In this document: positions 32,286 through 44,355 of the stretch, piece by piece
Numbering within the stretch: the first letter of the stretch is position 1
Layout of the letters: the number at the start of each line of letters is the position of its first letter
Assembly (NCBI RefSeq): GCF_029227915.1
Contig: NC_079885.1
Span: forward strand, 19,789,001 to 19,853,000
DNA from: Hydractinia symbiolongicarpus
Lineage: Eukaryota; Cnidaria; Hydrozoa; Anthoathecata; Hydractiniidae
Length of the DNA: 64,000 nt
Reading direction: 5' to 3'
Notes under the pieces: model-generated
Told to the model about the DNA's origin: nothing
What the model saw: only the letters and a program-made list of their open reading frames with translations
The model's database searches: none
Position numbers and translations under genes: made by a program

Positions 32286-32359
32286 CTTCCCCGGGTGGGT
32301 TTAAACCACCAACCTTTCCGTTAACAGCCGAACGCGCTAACCAATTGCGGCACGGAGAC
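32286..32359 (-). pseudogene. tRNA-Asn-like, class P1
   Basis: P1 with 5' GUCUCCG and T-loop changes including C56>U. Confidence 0.68.
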
Positions 32360-32553
32360 ACGAAACATACTGAAGTATCCCTATTTATTAGTTAGCTAAT
32401 TCAATTTCAATGTTTTTAACACCACATCTGACTATGCAGGTAAACGTAGTTTCAAGACTAAAACTACCGTTGCTTTTACAATTATCGTGACATTAGGAAT
32501 CATAAGCAGTGGTAGCGCTATCTGTTTCATCTGATGGAAGTATTTGTTCATTG

Positions 32554-32627
32554 CGTCCCCGGGTGGGCGTGAACCACCAACCTTTCCATTAACAGCCGAA
32601 CGCGCTAACCAATTGCGGCACTAAGAC
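32554..32627 (-). pseudogene. Chimeric tRNA-Asn monomer
   Basis: 3' end and downstream spacer of the intact type joined to a P1 5' part (GUCUUAGUGCCGC); anticodon stem also altered. Confidence 0.68.
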
Positions 32628-32821
32628 ACGAAACATACTGAAGTATCCCTATTTACTAGTTAGCTAATTCAATTTCAATGTTTTTAACACCACATCTGAC
32701 TATGCAGGTAAACGTAGTTTCAAGACTAAAACTACCGTTGCTTTTACAATTATCGTGACATTAGGAATGATAAGCAGTGGTAGCGGTATCTGTTTCATCT
32801 GATGGAAGTGTTTGTTCATTG

Positions 32822-32878
<57 letters not shown>

Positions 32879-32895
32879 AATTGCACCACGGAGAC
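32822..32895 (-). tRNA. tRNA-Asn (GUU)
   Basis: C11>U, a wobble with G24. Confidence 0.85.
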
Positions 32896-33090
32896 ATGAA
32901 ACTTACTGAAGTTTCCCTATTTACAAGTTGGCTCATTTAGTTTCATTTATTTTTAATAGCACATCTGATGATGCCAGTAAACATGGCTACAAGAGTAACA
33001 CTACCGTTGCTCTTACAGTTAACGTGACCTTAGGAATAAGAGGCAGTGATAGCACTCTCTGATTCTTCTGATGGACATATTTGTTCATCG

Positions 33091-33163
33091 CCTCCCCGGG
33101 TGGGCTTGAACTACCAACCTTTCCATTAACAGCTGAACGCGCTAACCAATTGCGCACGAAGAC
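33091..33163 (-). pseudogene. tRNA-Asn-like, class P1, 73 nt
   Basis: P1 missing one D-stem base, with further anticodon-stem changes. Confidence 0.68.
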
Positions 33164-33356
33164 ACGAAACATACTGAAGTATCCTTATTTACTAGTTAGC
33201 TAATTCAATTTCAATGTTTTTAACACCACATCTGACTATGCAGTAAACGTAGTTTCAAGACTAAAACTACCGTTGCTTTTACAATTATCGTGACATTAGG
33301 AATCATAAGCAGTGGTAGCACTATCTGTTTCATCTGATCGAAGTATTTGTTCATTG

Positions 33357-33413
<57 letters not shown>

Positions 33414-33430
33414 AATTGCGCCACGGAGAC
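33357..33430 (-). tRNA. tRNA-Asn (GUU), consensus
   Basis: Exact consensus copy. Confidence 0.93.
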
Positions 33431-33625
33431 ATGAAACTTACTGAAGTTTCCCTATTTACAAGTTGGCTCATTTACTTTCATTTATTTTTAATAGCACATC
33501 TGATGATGCCAGTAAACATGGCTACAACAGTAACACTACCGTTGCTCTTACAGTTAACGTGACATTAGGAATAAGAGGCAGTGATAGCACTCTCTGACTT
33601 TTCTGATGGACATACTTGTTCATCG

Positions 33626-33627
33626 CT

Positions 33628-33658
<31 letters not shown>

Positions 33659-33699
33659 CGTTAACAGCCGAAAGCGCTAACCAATTGCGGCACGGAGAC
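33626..33699 (-). pseudogene. tRNA-Asn-like, class P1
   Basis: P1 with 5' GUCUCCG and G26>U. Confidence 0.7.
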
Positions 33700-33893
33700 A
33701 CGAAACATACTGAAGTATCCCTATTTACTAGTTAGCTAATTCAATTTCAATGTTTTTAACACCACATCTGACTATGCAGGTAAACGTAGTTTCAAGACTA
33801 AAACTATCGTTGCTTTTACAATTATCGTGACATTAGGAATCATAAGCAGTGGTAGCACTGTCTGTTTCATCTGATCGAAGTATTTGTTCATTG

Positions 33894-33967
33894 CGTCCCC
33901 GGATGGGCTTGAACCACCAACCTTTCGGTCAACAGCCGAACGCGCTAACCAATTGGTCCACGGAGAC
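33894..33967 (-). pseudogene. tRNA-Asn, V1 lineage, degenerate
   Basis: C64>U, A37>G, C11>A and G12>C. Confidence 0.6.
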
Positions 33968-34161
33968 ATGAAAGTTACTGAAGTTTCCCTATTTACAAGT
34001 TGGCTCAATTACTTTCATTTATTTTAATAGCACATCTGATGATGCCAGTAAACATGGCTACAAGAGTAACACTACCGTTGCTCTTACAGTTAACGTGACA
34101 TTAGGAATAAGAGACAGTGATAGCACTCTCTGATACTTCTGATGGACATATTTGTTCATCG

Positions 34162-34234
34162 CCTCCCCGCGTGGGCTTGAACCACCAACCTTTCCGTTAA
34201 CAGCCGAACGCGCTAACCAATTGCGCACGAAGAC
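34162..34234 (-). pseudogene. tRNA-Asn-like, class P1, 73 nt
   Basis: P1 missing one D-stem base, with C65>G. Confidence 0.68.
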
Positions 34235-34427
34235 ACGAAACATACTGAAGTATCCTTACTTACTAGTTAGCTAATTCAATTTCAATGTTTTTAACACCAC
34301 ATCTGACTATGCAGTAAACGTAGTTTCAAGACTAAAACTACCGTTGCTTTTACAATTATCGTGACATTAGGAATCATAAGCAGTGGTAGCACTATCTGTT
34401 TCATCTGATCAAAGTATTTGTTCATTG

Positions 34428-34501
34428 CGTCCCCGGATGGGCTTGAACCATCACCCTTTCTGTCAACAGCCGAACGCGCTAACCAATTGCTCCACGGAGA
34501 C
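34428..34501 (-). pseudogene. tRNA-Asn, V1 lineage, degenerate
   Basis: V1 changes plus T-stem, variable-loop and anticodon-stem substitutions. Confidence 0.62.
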
Positions 34502-34695
34502 ATGAAAGTTACTGAAGTTTCCCTATTTACAAGTTGGCTCAATTACTTTCATTTATTTTAATAGCACATCTGATGATGCCAGTAAACATGGCTACAAGAG
34601 TAACACTACCGTTGCTCTTACAGTTAACGTGACATTAGGAATAAGAGACAGTGATAGCACTCTCTGATTCTTCTGATGGACATATTTGTTCATCG

Positions 34696-34769
34696 CCTCC
34701 CCGGGTGGGCTTGAACCAACAACCTTTCCGTTAACAGCCGAACGCGCTAACCAATTGCGGCACTAAGAC
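34696..34769 (-). pseudogene. tRNA-Asn-like, class P1
   Basis: P1, 5' GUCUUAG. Confidence 0.7.
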
Positions 34770-34963
34770 ACAAAGCATACTGAAGTATCCCTATTTACTA
34801 GTTAGCTAATTCAATTTCAATGTTTTTAACACCACATCTGACTATGCAGGTAAACGTAGTTTCAAGACTAAAACTGCTGTTGCTTTTACAATTATCGTGA
34901 CATTAGGAATCATAAGCAGTGGTAGCACTATCTGTTTCATCTGATCAAAGTATTTGTTCATTG

Positions 34964-35020
<57 letters not shown>

Positions 35021-35037
35021 AATTGCGCCACGGAGAC
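34964..35037 (-). tRNA. tRNA-Asn (GUU), consensus
   Basis: Exact consensus copy. Confidence 0.93.
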
Positions 35038-35232
35038 ATGAAACTTACTGAAGTTTCCCTATTTACAAGTTGACTCATTTACTTTTATTTATTTTTAATA
35101 GCACATCTGATGATGCCAGTAAACATGGCTACAAGAGTAACACTACCGTTGCTCTTACAGTTAACGTGACATTAGGAATAAGAGGCAGTGATAGCACTCT
35201 GTGATTCTTCTGATGGACATATTTGTTCATCG

Positions 35233-35234
35233 CC

Positions 35235-35265
<31 letters not shown>

Positions 35266-35306
35266 CTTTAACAGCCGAACGCGCTAACCAATTGCGGCAC
35301 TAAGAC
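35233..35306 (-). pseudogene. tRNA-Asn-like, class P1
   Basis: P1, 5' GUCUUAG. Confidence 0.7.
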
Positions 35307-35500
35307 ACGAAACATACTGAAGTATCCCTATTTACTAGTTAGCTAATTCAATTTCAATGTTTTTAACACCACGTCTGACTATGCAGGTAAACGTAGTTTC
35401 AAGACTAAAACTACCGTTGCTTTTACAATTATCGTGACATTAGGAATCATAAGCAGTGGTAGCACTATCTGCTTTATCTGATCGAAGTATTTGTTCATTG

Positions 35501-35525
35501 CGTCCCCGGGTGGGCTTGAACCACA

Positions 35526-35557
<32 letters not shown>

Positions 35558-35574
35558 AATTGCGCCACGGAGAC
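35501..35574 (-). tRNA. tRNA-Asn (GUU)
   Basis: G49>U breaks the outermost T-stem pair. Confidence 0.75.
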
Positions 35575-35769
35575 ATGAAACTTACTGAAGTTTCCCTATT
35601 TACAAGTTGGCTCATTTACTTTCATTTATTTTTAATAGCATATCTGATGATGCCAGTAAACATGGCTACAAGAGTAACACTACCGTTGCTCTTACAGTTA
35701 ACGTGACATTAGGAATAAGAGGCAGTGATAGCACTCTCTGATTCTTCTGATGGACATATTTGTTCATCG

Positions 35770-35843
35770 CTTCCCCGGGTGCGCTTGACCCACCAGCCTT
35801 TCCGTTAACAGCCGAACGCGCTAACCAATTGCGGCACGAAGAC
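35770..35843 (-). pseudogene. tRNA-Asn-like, class P1
   Basis: P1 with three private T-arm changes. Confidence 0.7.
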
Positions 35844-36037
35844 ACGAAACATACTGAAGTATCCCTATTTACTAGTTAGCTAATTCAATTTCAATGTTTT
35901 TAACACCACATCTGACTATGCAGGTGAACGTAGTTTCAAGAAAGAAACTACTGTTGCTTTTACAATTATCGTGACATTGGGAATCATAAGCAGTGGTAGC
36001 ACTAACTGTTTCATCTGATCGAAGTATTTGTTCATTG

Positions 36038-36111
36038 CGTCCCCGGGTGGGCTTGAACCGCCAACCTTTCGTTTAACAGCCGAACGCGCTAACCAATTGC
36101 GCCACGGAAAC
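36038..36111 (-). pseudogene. tRNA-Asn with three stem changes
   Basis: U51>C, C39>A and C3>U. The T4 run downstream is also lost. Confidence 0.62.
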
Positions 36112-36306
36112 ATGAAACTTACTGAAGTTTCCCTATTTACAAGTTGGCTCATTTACTTTCATTTATTTTTAATAGCACATCTGATGATGCCAGTAAACAT
36201 GGCTACAAGAGCAACACTACCGTTGCTCTTACAGTTAACGTGACATTAGGAATAAGAGGCAGTGATAGCACTCTCTGATTCTTCTGATGGACATATTTGT
36301 TCATCG

Positions 36307-36380
36307 CCTCCCCGGGTGCGCTTGACCCACCAGCCTTTCCGTTAACAGCCGAACGCGCTAACCAATTGCGGCACGAAGAC
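36307..36380 (-). pseudogene. tRNA-Asn-like, class P1
   Basis: Duplicate of 35770. Confidence 0.7.
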
Positions 36381-36574
36381 ACGAAACATACTGAAGTATC
36401 CCTATTTACTAGTTAGCTAATTCAATTTCAATGTTTTTAACACCACATCTGACTATGCAGGTGAACGTAGTTTCAAGAAAGAAACTACTGTTGCTTTTAC
36501 AATTATCGTGACATTGGGAATCATAAGCAGTGGTAGCACTAACTGTTTCATCTGATCGAAGTATTTGTTCATTG

Positions 36575-36648
36575 CGTCCCCGGGTGGGCTTGAACCGCCA
36601 ACCTTTCGTTTAACAGCCGAACGCGCTAACCAATTGCGCCACGGAAAC
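36575..36648 (-). pseudogene. tRNA-Asn with three stem changes
   Basis: Duplicate of 36038. Confidence 0.62.
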
Positions 36649-36843
36649 ATGAAACTTACTGAAGTTTCCCTATTTACAAGTTGGCTCATTTACTTTCATT
36701 TATTTTTAATAGCACATCTGATGATGCCAGTAAACATGGCTACAAGAGCAACACTACCGTTGCTCTTACAGTTAACGTGACATTAGGAATAAGAGGCAGT
36801 GATAGCACTCTCTGATTCTTCTGATGGACATATTTGTTCATCG

Positions 36844-36916
36844 CCTCCCCGGGAGGGCTTGAACCACCAACCTTTCCGTTAACAGCCGAATGCGCTAACC
36901 AATTGCGCACGAAGAC
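36844..36916 (-). pseudogene. tRNA-Asn-like, class P1, 73 nt
   Basis: P1 missing one D-stem base. Confidence 0.68.
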
Positions 36917-37109
36917 ACGAAAGATACTGAAGTATCCCTATTTACTAGTTAGCTAATTCAATTTCAATGTTTTTAACACCACATCTGACTATGCAGTAAA
37001 CGTAGTTTCAAGACTAAAACTACCGTTGCTTTTACAATTATCGTGAAATTAGGAATCATAAGCAGTGGTAGCACTATCTGTTTCATCTGAGCGAAGTGTT
37101 TGTTCATTG

Positions 37110-37150
<41 letters not shown>

Positions 37151-37183
37151 TCCGAACGCGCTAACCAATTGCGCCACGGAGAC
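37110..37183 (-). tRNA. tRNA-Asn (GUU)
   Basis: C32>A in the anticodon loop. Confidence 0.8.
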
Positions 37184-37378
37184 ATGAAACTTACTGAAGT
37201 TTCCCTATTTACAAGTTGGCTCATTTACTTTCATTTATTTTTAATAGCACATCTGATGATGCCAGTAAACATGGCTACAACAGTAACACTACCGTTGCTC
37301 TTACAGTTACCGTGACATTAGGAATAAGAGGCACTGATAGCACTCTCTGATTTTTCTGATGGACATACTTGTTCATCG

Positions 37379-37452
37379 CTTTCCCGGGTGGGCTTGAACC
37401 ACCAACCTTTCCGTTAACAGCCGAAAGCGCTAACCAATTGCGGCACGGAGAC
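37379..37452 (-). pseudogene. tRNA-Asn-like, class P1
   Basis: P1 with 5' GUCUCCG and G26>U. Confidence 0.7.
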
Positions 37453-37646
37453 ACGAAACATACTGAAGTATTCCTATTTACTCGTTAGCTAATTCAATTT
37501 CAATGTTTTTAACACCACATCTGACTATGCAGGTAAACGTAGTTTCAAGACTAAAACTACCGTTGCTTTTACAATTATCGTGACATTAGGAATCATAAGC
37601 AGTGGTAGCACTATCTGTTTCATCTGATCGAAGTATTTGTTCATTG

Positions 37647-37720
37647 CGTCCCCGGATGGGCTTGAACCACCAACCTTTCGGTCAACAGCCGAACGCGCTA
37701 ACCAATTGCTCCACGGAGAC
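37647..37720 (-). tRNA. tRNA-Asn (GUU), V1 lineage
   Basis: C64>U, A37>G, C11>A. Confidence 0.6.
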
Positions 37721-37915
37721 ATGAAAATTACTGAAGTTTCCCTATTTACAAGTTGGCTCATTTACTTTCATTTATTTTTAATAGCATATCTGATGATGCC
37801 AGTAAACATGGCTACAAGAGTAACACTACCGTTGCTCTTACAGTTAACGTGACATTAGGAATAAGAGGCAGTGATAGCACTCTCTGATTCTTCTGATGGA
37901 CATATTTGTTCATTG

Positions 37916-37989
37916 CTTCCCCGGGTGCGCTTGACCCACCAACCTTTCCGTTAACAGCCGAACGCGCTAACCAATTGCGGCACGAAGAC
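37916..37989 (-). pseudogene. tRNA-Asn-like, class P1
   Basis: P1 with T-arm changes like 35770. Confidence 0.7.
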
Positions 37990-38183
37990 ACGAAACATAC
38001 TGAAGTATCCCTATTTACTAGTTAGCTAATTCAATTTCAATGTTTTTAACACCACATCTGACTATGCAGGTAAACGTAGTTTCAAGACTAAAACTACTGT
38101 TGCTTTTACAATTATCGTGAAATTAGGAATCATAAGCAGTGGTAGCACTATCTGTTTCATCTGATCGAAGTGTTTGTTCATTG

Positions 38184-38224
<41 letters not shown>

Positions 38225-38257
38225 TCCGAACGCGCTAACCAATTGCGCCACGGAGAC
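38184..38257 (-). tRNA. tRNA-Asn (GUU)
   Basis: C32>A. Confidence 0.8.
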
Positions 38258-38452
38258 ATGAAACTTACTGAAGTTTCCCTATTTACAAGTTGGCTCATTT
38301 ACTTTCATTTATTTTTAATAGCACATCTGATGATGCCAGTAAACATGGCTACAACATTAACACTACCGTTGCTCTTACAGTTAACGTGACATTAGGAATA
38401 AGAGGCACTGATAGCACTCTCTGATTTTTCTGATGGACTTACTTGTTCATCG

Positions 38453-38526
38453 CTTTCCCGGGTGGGCTTGAACCACCAACCTTTCCGTTAACAGCCGAAA
38501 GCGCTAACCAATTGCGGCACGGAGAC
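38453..38526 (-). pseudogene. tRNA-Asn-like, class P1
   Basis: P1 with 5' GUCUCCG and G26>U. Confidence 0.7.
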
Positions 38527-38720
38527 ACGAAACATACTGAAGTATCCCTATTTACTAGTTAGCTAATTCAATTTCAATGTTTTTAACACCACATCTGACT
38601 ATGCAGGTAAACGTAGTTTCAAGACTAAAACTACCGTTGCTTTTACAATTATCGTGACATTAGGAATCATAAGCAGTGGTAGCACTATCTGTTTCATCTG
38701 ATCGCAGTATTTGTTCATTT

Positions 38721-38794
38721 CGTCCCCGGATGGGCTTGAACCACCAACCTTTCGGTCAACAGCCGAACGCGCTAACCAATTGCTCCACGGAGAC
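38721..38794 (-). tRNA. tRNA-Asn (GUU), V1 lineage
   Basis: C64>U, A37>G, C11>A. Confidence 0.6.
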
Positions 38795-38988
38795 ATGAAA
38801 ATTACTGAAGTTTCCCTATTTACAAGTTGGCTCAATTACTTTCATTTATTTTAATAGCACATCTGATGATGCCAGTAAACATGGCTACAAGAGTAACACT
38901 ACCGTTGCTCTTACAGTTAACGTGACATTAGGAATAAGAGGCAGTGATAGCACTCTGTGATTCTTCTGATGGACATATTTGTTCATCG

Positions 38989-39062
38989 CCTCCCCGGGTG
39001 GGCTTGAACCACCAACGTTTCCTTTAACAGCCGAACACGCTAACCAATTGCGGCACTAAGAC
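38989..39062 (-). pseudogene. tRNA-Asn-like, class P1
   Basis: P1 with variable-loop and anticodon-stem changes. Confidence 0.68.
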
Positions 39063-39256
39063 ACGAAACATACTGAAGTATCCCTATTTACTGGTTAGCT
39101 AATTCAATTTCAATGTTTTTAACACCAGATCTGACTATGCAGGTAAACGTAGTTTCAAGACTAAAACTACCGTTGCTTTTACAATTATCGTGACATTAGG
39201 AATCATAAGCAGTGGTAGCACTTTTTGTTTCATCTGATCGAAGTGTTTGTTCATTG

Positions 39257-39313
<57 letters not shown>

Positions 39314-39330
39314 AATTGCGCCACGGAGAC
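39257..39330 (-). tRNA. tRNA-Asn (GUU), consensus
   Basis: Exact consensus copy. Confidence 0.93.
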
Positions 39331-39525
39331 ATGAAACTTACTGAAGTTTCCCTATTTGCAAGTTGGCTCATTTAATTTTGTTTATTTTTAATAGCACATC
39401 TGATGATGCCAGTAAACATGGTTACAACAGTAACACTACCGTTGCTCTTACAGTTAACGTGACATTAGGAATAAGAGGCAGTGATAGCACTCTCTGATTT
39501 TTCTAATGGACATACTTGTTCATCG

Positions 39526-39599
39526 CTTCCCCGGGTGAGCTTGAACCACCAACCTTTCCGTTAACAGCCGAAAGCGCTAACCAATTTCGGCACGGAGAC
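39526..39599 (-). pseudogene. tRNA-Asn-like, class P1
   Basis: P1 with 5' GUCUCCG and G26>U. Confidence 0.68.
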
Positions 39600-39793
39600 A
39601 CGAAACATACTGAAGTATCCCTATTTGCTAGTAAGCTAATTCAATTTCAATGTTTCTAACACCACATCTGACTATGCAGGTAAACGTAGTTTCAAGACTA
39701 AAACTACCGTTGCTTTTACAATTATCGTGACATTAGAAATCATAAGCAGTGGTAGCACTATATGCTTTATCTGATCGAAGTATTTGTTCATTG

Positions 39794-39798
39794 CGTCA

Positions 39799-39850
<52 letters not shown>

Positions 39851-39867
39851 AATTGCGCCACGGAGAC
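39794..39867 (-). tRNA. tRNA-Asn (GUU)
   Basis: G69>U, opposing U4 in the acceptor stem. Confidence 0.76.
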
Positions 39868-40062
39868 ATGAAACTTACTGAAGTTTCCCTATTTACAAGT
39901 TGGCTCATTTTCTTTCGTTTATTTTTAATAGCACATCTGATGATGCCAGTAAACATGGTTACAACAGTAACACTCCTGTTGCTCTTACAGTTAACGTGAC
40001 ATTAGGAATAAGAGGCAGTGATAGCACTCTCTGATTTTACTGATGGACATACTTGTTCATCG

Positions 40063-40136
40063 CTTCCCCGGGTGGTCTTGAACCACCAACCTTTCCGTTA
40101 ACAGCCGAACGCGCTAACCAGTTGCGGCACGAAGAC
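40063..40136 (-). pseudogene. tRNA-Asn-like, class P1
   Basis: P1 with 5' GUCUUCG and a box A change. Confidence 0.7.
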
Positions 40137-40330
40137 ACGAAACATACTGAAGTATCCCTATTTATTAGTTAGCTAATTCAATTTCAATGTTTTTAACACC
40201 ATATCTGACTATGCAGGTAAACGTAGTTTCAAGACTAAAACTACCGTTGCTTTTACAATTATCGTGACATTAGGAATCATAAGCAGTGGTAGCACTATCT
40301 GTTTCATCTGATCGAAGTATTTGTTCATTG

Positions 40331-40339
40331 CGTCCCCGC

Positions 40340-40387
<48 letters not shown>

Positions 40388-40404
40388 AATTGCGCCACGG
40401 AGAC
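40331..40404 (-). tRNA. tRNA-Asn (GUU), C65>G lineage
   Basis: C65>G breaks the outermost T-stem pair; boxes A and B intact. Confidence 0.76.
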
Positions 40405-40599
40405 ATGAAACTTACTGAAGTTTCCCTATTTACAAGTTGGCTCGTTTGCTTTCATTTATTTTTAATAGAACATCTGATGATGCCAGTAAACATGGCTACA
40501 AGAGTAACACTACCGTTGCTTTTACAGTTAACGTGACATTAGGAATAAGAGGCAGTGATAGCACTCTCTGATTTTTCTGATAGACATACTTGTTCATCG

Positions 40600-40673
40600 T
40601 TTCCCCGGGTGGGCTTGAACCACCAAACGTTCCGTTAACAGCCGAACGCGACAACTAATTGCGCTACGGAGAC
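40600..40673 (-). pseudogene. tRNA-Asn-like, class P5
   Basis: P5: GUCUCCGUAGCGC 5' end with D loop AAUUAGUUGUCGCG; anticodon stem as in P1. Confidence 0.7.
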
Positions 40674-40867
40674 GCGAAACTTACTGAAGTATCCCTATTC
40701 ACTAGTAGGCTAATTCAATTTCAGTGTTCTTAACAGCACATCTGACTATGCAGGTAAACGTAGTTTCAAGACTAAAACTACCGTTGCTTTTACAATTATC
40801 GTGACATTAGGAATCATAAGCAGTTGTAGCACTATCTGTTTCATCTGATCGAAGTATTTGTTCATTG

Positions 40868-40923
<56 letters not shown>

Positions 40924-40941
40924 GAATTGCACCACGGAGAG
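40868..40941 (-). pseudogene. tRNA-Asn with G1>C, G18>C, C11>U
   Basis: Loses the first acceptor pair and an invariant D-loop G. Confidence 0.62.
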
Positions 40942-41136
40942 ATGAAACTTACTGAAGTTTCCCTATTTACAAGTTGCCTCATTTACTTTCATTTATTTTT
41001 AATAGCACATCTGATGATGCCAGTAAACATGGCTACAAGAGTAACACTACCGTTGCTCTTACAAATAACGTGACATTAGGAATAAGAGGCAGTGATAGCA
41101 CTCTCTGATTCTTCTGATGGACATATTTGTTCACCG

Positions 41137-41138
41137 CC

Positions 41139-41169
<31 letters not shown>

Positions 41170-41210
41170 CGTTAACAGCCGAACGCGCTAACCAATTGCG
41201 GCACTAAGAC
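41137..41210 (-). pseudogene. tRNA-Asn-like, class P1
   Basis: P1, 5' GUCUUAG. Confidence 0.72.
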
Positions 41211-41404
41211 ACGAAACATACTGAAGTATCCCTATTTACTAGTTAGCTAATTCAATTTCAATGTTTTTAACACCACATCTGACTATGCAGGTAAACGTAG
41301 TTTCAAAACTAAAACTACCGTTGCCTTTACAATTATCGTGACATTAGGAATCATAAGCAGTTGTAGCACTATCTGTTTCATTTGATCGAAGTATTTGTTC
41401 ATTG

Positions 41405-41424
41405 CGTCCCCGGGTGGGCTTGAT

Positions 41425-41461
<37 letters not shown>

Positions 41462-41478
41462 AATTGCGCCACGGAGAC
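41405..41478 (-). tRNA. tRNA-Asn (GUU), U54>A lineage
   Basis: U54>A alters the T loop and box B (GGATCAAGC). Confidence 0.66.
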
Positions 41479-41673
41479 ATGAAACTTACTGAAGTTTCCC
41501 TATATACCAGTTGGCTCATTTACTTTCATTTATTTTTAATAGCACATCTGATGATGCCAGTAAACATGGCTACAAGAGTAACACTACCGTTGCTGTTACA
41601 AATAACGTGACATTAGGAATAAGAGGCAGTGATAGCACTTTCTGATTCTTCTGATGGACATATTTGTTCATCG

Positions 41674-41747
41674 CTTCCCCGTTTGGGCTTGAACCACCAA
41701 CCTTTCCGTTAACAGCCGAACGGGCTTACCAATTGCGGCACTGAGAC
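41674..41747 (-). pseudogene. tRNA-Asn-like, class P4 AA
   Basis: P4 with T-stem AA and 5' GUCUCAG. Confidence 0.7.
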
Positions 41748-41940
41748 ACGAACATACTGAAATATCCCTATTTATTAGTTAGCTAATTCAATTTCAATGT
41801 TTTTAACACCATATCTGACTATGCAGGTAAACGTAGTTTCAAGACTAAAACTACCGTTGCTTTTACAATTATCGTGACATTAGAAATCATAAGCAGTGGT
41901 AACACTATCTGTTTCATCTGATCGAAGTATTTGTTCATTG

Positions 41941-41949
41941 CGTCCCCGC

Positions 41950-41997
<48 letters not shown>

Positions 41998-42014
41998 AAT
42001 TGCGCCACGGAGAC
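41941..42014 (-). tRNA. tRNA-Asn (GUU), C65>G lineage
   Basis: C65>G. Confidence 0.76.
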
Positions 42015-42209
42015 ATGAAACTTACTGAAGTTTCCCTATTTACAAGTTGGCTCGTTTGCTTTCATTTATTTTTAATAGAACATCTGATGATGCCAGTAAA
42101 CATGGCTACAAGAGTAACACTACCGTTGCTTTTACAGTTAACGTGACATTAGGAATAAGAGGCAGTGATAGCACTCTCTGATTTTTCTGATAGACATACT
42201 TGTTCATCG

Positions 42210-42283
42210 CTTCCCCGGGTGGGCTTGAACCACCAAACTTTCCGTTAACAGCCGAACGCGACAACTAATTGCGCTATGGAGAC
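42210..42283 (-). pseudogene. tRNA-Asn-like, class P5
   Basis: P5. Confidence 0.7.
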
Positions 42284-42477
42284 GCGAAACTTACTGAAGT
42301 ATCCCTATTCACTAGTAGGCTAATTCAATTTCAGTGTTCTTAACAGCACATCTGACTATGCAGGTAAACGTAGTTTCAAGACTAAAACTACCGTTGCTTT
42401 TACAATTATAGTGACATTAGGAATCATAAGCAGTTGTAGCACTATCTGTTTCATCTGATCGAAGTATTTGTTCATTG

Positions 42478-42534
<57 letters not shown>

Positions 42535-42551
42535 AATTGCGCCACGGAGAC
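42478..42551 (-). tRNA. tRNA-Asn (GUU), consensus
   Basis: Exact consensus copy. Confidence 0.93.
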
Positions 42552-42746
42552 ATGAAACTTACTGAAGTTTCCCTATATACCAGTTGGCTCATTTACTTTC
42601 ATTTATTTTTAATAGCACATCTGATGATGCCAGTAAACATGGCTACAAGAGTAACACTACCGTTGCTGTTACAAATAACGTGACATTAGGAATAAGAGGC
42701 AGTGATAGCACTTTCTGATTCTTCTGATGGACATATTTGTTCATCG

Positions 42747-42820
42747 CTTCCCCGTTTGGGCTTGAACCACCAACCTTTCCGTTAACAGCCGAACGGGCTT
42801 ACCAATTGCGGCACTGAGAC
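42747..42820 (-). pseudogene. tRNA-Asn-like, class P4 AA
   Basis: P4 AA, 5' GUCUCAG. Confidence 0.7.
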
Positions 42821-43013
42821 ACGAACATACTGAAATATCCCTATTTACTAGTTAGCTAATTCAATTTCAATGTTTTTAACACCACATCTGACTATGCAGG
42901 TAAACGCAGTTTCAAGACTAAAACTACCGTTGCTTTTACAATTATCGTGACATTAGGAATCATAAGCAGTTGTAGCACTATCTGTTTCATTTGATCGAAG
43001 TATTTGTTCATTG

Positions 43014-43033
43014 CGTCCCCGGGTGGGCTTGAT

Positions 43034-43070
<37 letters not shown>

Positions 43071-43087
43071 AATTGCGCCACGGAGAC
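43014..43087 (-). tRNA. tRNA-Asn (GUU), U54>A lineage
   Basis: U54>A. Confidence 0.66.
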
Positions 43088-43282
43088 ATGAAACTTACTG
43101 AAGTTTCCCTATATACCAGTTGGCTCATTTACTTTCATTTATTTTTAATAGCACATCTGATGATGGCAGTAAACATGGCTACAAGAGTAACACTACCGTT
43201 GCTGTTACAAATAACGTTACATTAGGAATAAGAGGCAGTGATAGAACTTTCTCATTCTTCTGATGGACATATTTGTTCATCG

Positions 43283-43356
43283 CTTCCCCGTTTGGGCTTG
43301 AACCACCAACCTTTCCGTTAACAGCCGAACGCGCTTACCAATTGCGGCACGGAGAC
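43283..43356 (-). pseudogene. tRNA-Asn-like, class P4 AA
   Basis: P4 AA, 5' GUCUCCG. Confidence 0.7.
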
Positions 43357-43549
43357 ACGAACATACTGAAATATCCCTATTTACTAGTTAGCTAATTCAT
43401 TTTCAATATTTTTAACACCACATCTGACTATGCAGGTAAACGTAGTTTCAAGACTAAAACTACCGTTGCTTTTGCAATTATCGTGACATTAGGAATCATA
43501 AGCAGTTGTAGCACTATCTGTTTCATCTGATCAAAGTATTTGTTCATTG

Positions 43550-43582
<33 letters not shown>

Positions 43583-43623
43583 TGTTAACAGCTGAACGCG
43601 CTAACCAATTGCGCCACGGAGAC
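43550..43623 (-). pseudogene. tRNA-Asn, G30>A and C40>A
   Basis: A30/A40 mismatch in the anticodon stem. Confidence 0.62.
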
Positions 43624-43818
43624 ATGAAACTTACTGAAGTTTCCCTATTTACAAGTTGGCTCATTTACTTTCATTTATTTTTAATAGCACATCTGATGAT
43701 GCAAGTAAACATGGCTACAAGAAAAACACTACCGTTGCTCTTACAGTTAACGTGCCATTAGGAATAAGAGGCAGTGATAGCACTCTCTGATTCTTCTGAT
43801 GGACATATTTTTTCATCG

Positions 43819-43820
43819 CC

Positions 43821-43851
<31 letters not shown>

Positions 43852-43892
43852 CGTTAACAGCCGAACGCGCTAACCAATTGCGGCACTGAGAC
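43819..43892 (-). pseudogene. tRNA-Asn-like, class P1
   Basis: P1 with 5' GUCUCAG. Confidence 0.7.
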
Positions 43893-44086
43893 ACGAAACA
43901 TACTGAAGTATCCCTATTTACTAGTTAGCTAATTCAATTTCAATGTTTTTAACACCACATCTGACTATGCAGGTAAACGTAGTTTCAAGACTCAAACTAC
44001 CGTTGCTTTTACAATTATCGTGACATTGGGAATCATAAGCAGTGGTAGCACTAACTGTTTCATCTGATCGAAGTATTTGTTCATTG

Positions 44087-44143
<57 letters not shown>

Positions 44144-44160
44144 AACTTCGCCACGGAGAC
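44087..44160 (-). tRNA. tRNA-Asn (GUU)
   Basis: C13>A and A15>G in the D arm; one D-stem pair lost. Confidence 0.7.
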
Positions 44161-44355
44161 ATGAAACTTACTGAAGTTTCCCTGTTTACAAGTTGACACA
44201 TTTAATTTCATTTATTTCTAATAGCACATCTGATGATGCCAGTAAACATGGCTACAACAGTAACACTACCGTTGCTCTTACAGTTAATGTGACATTAGGA
44301 ATAAGAGGCAGTGATAGCACTCTCTGATTTTTCTGATGGACATACTTGTTCATCG

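Larger units (their letters stand above)
35770..36843 (-). repeat. Recent tandem duplication of one dimer
   Basis: The dimers at 35770-36306 and 36307-36843 share many private changes (GTGCGCTTGACCC in the diverged copy, U51>C/C39>A/C3>U in the tRNA, loss of the T4 run) and look nearly identical. Confidence 0.85.
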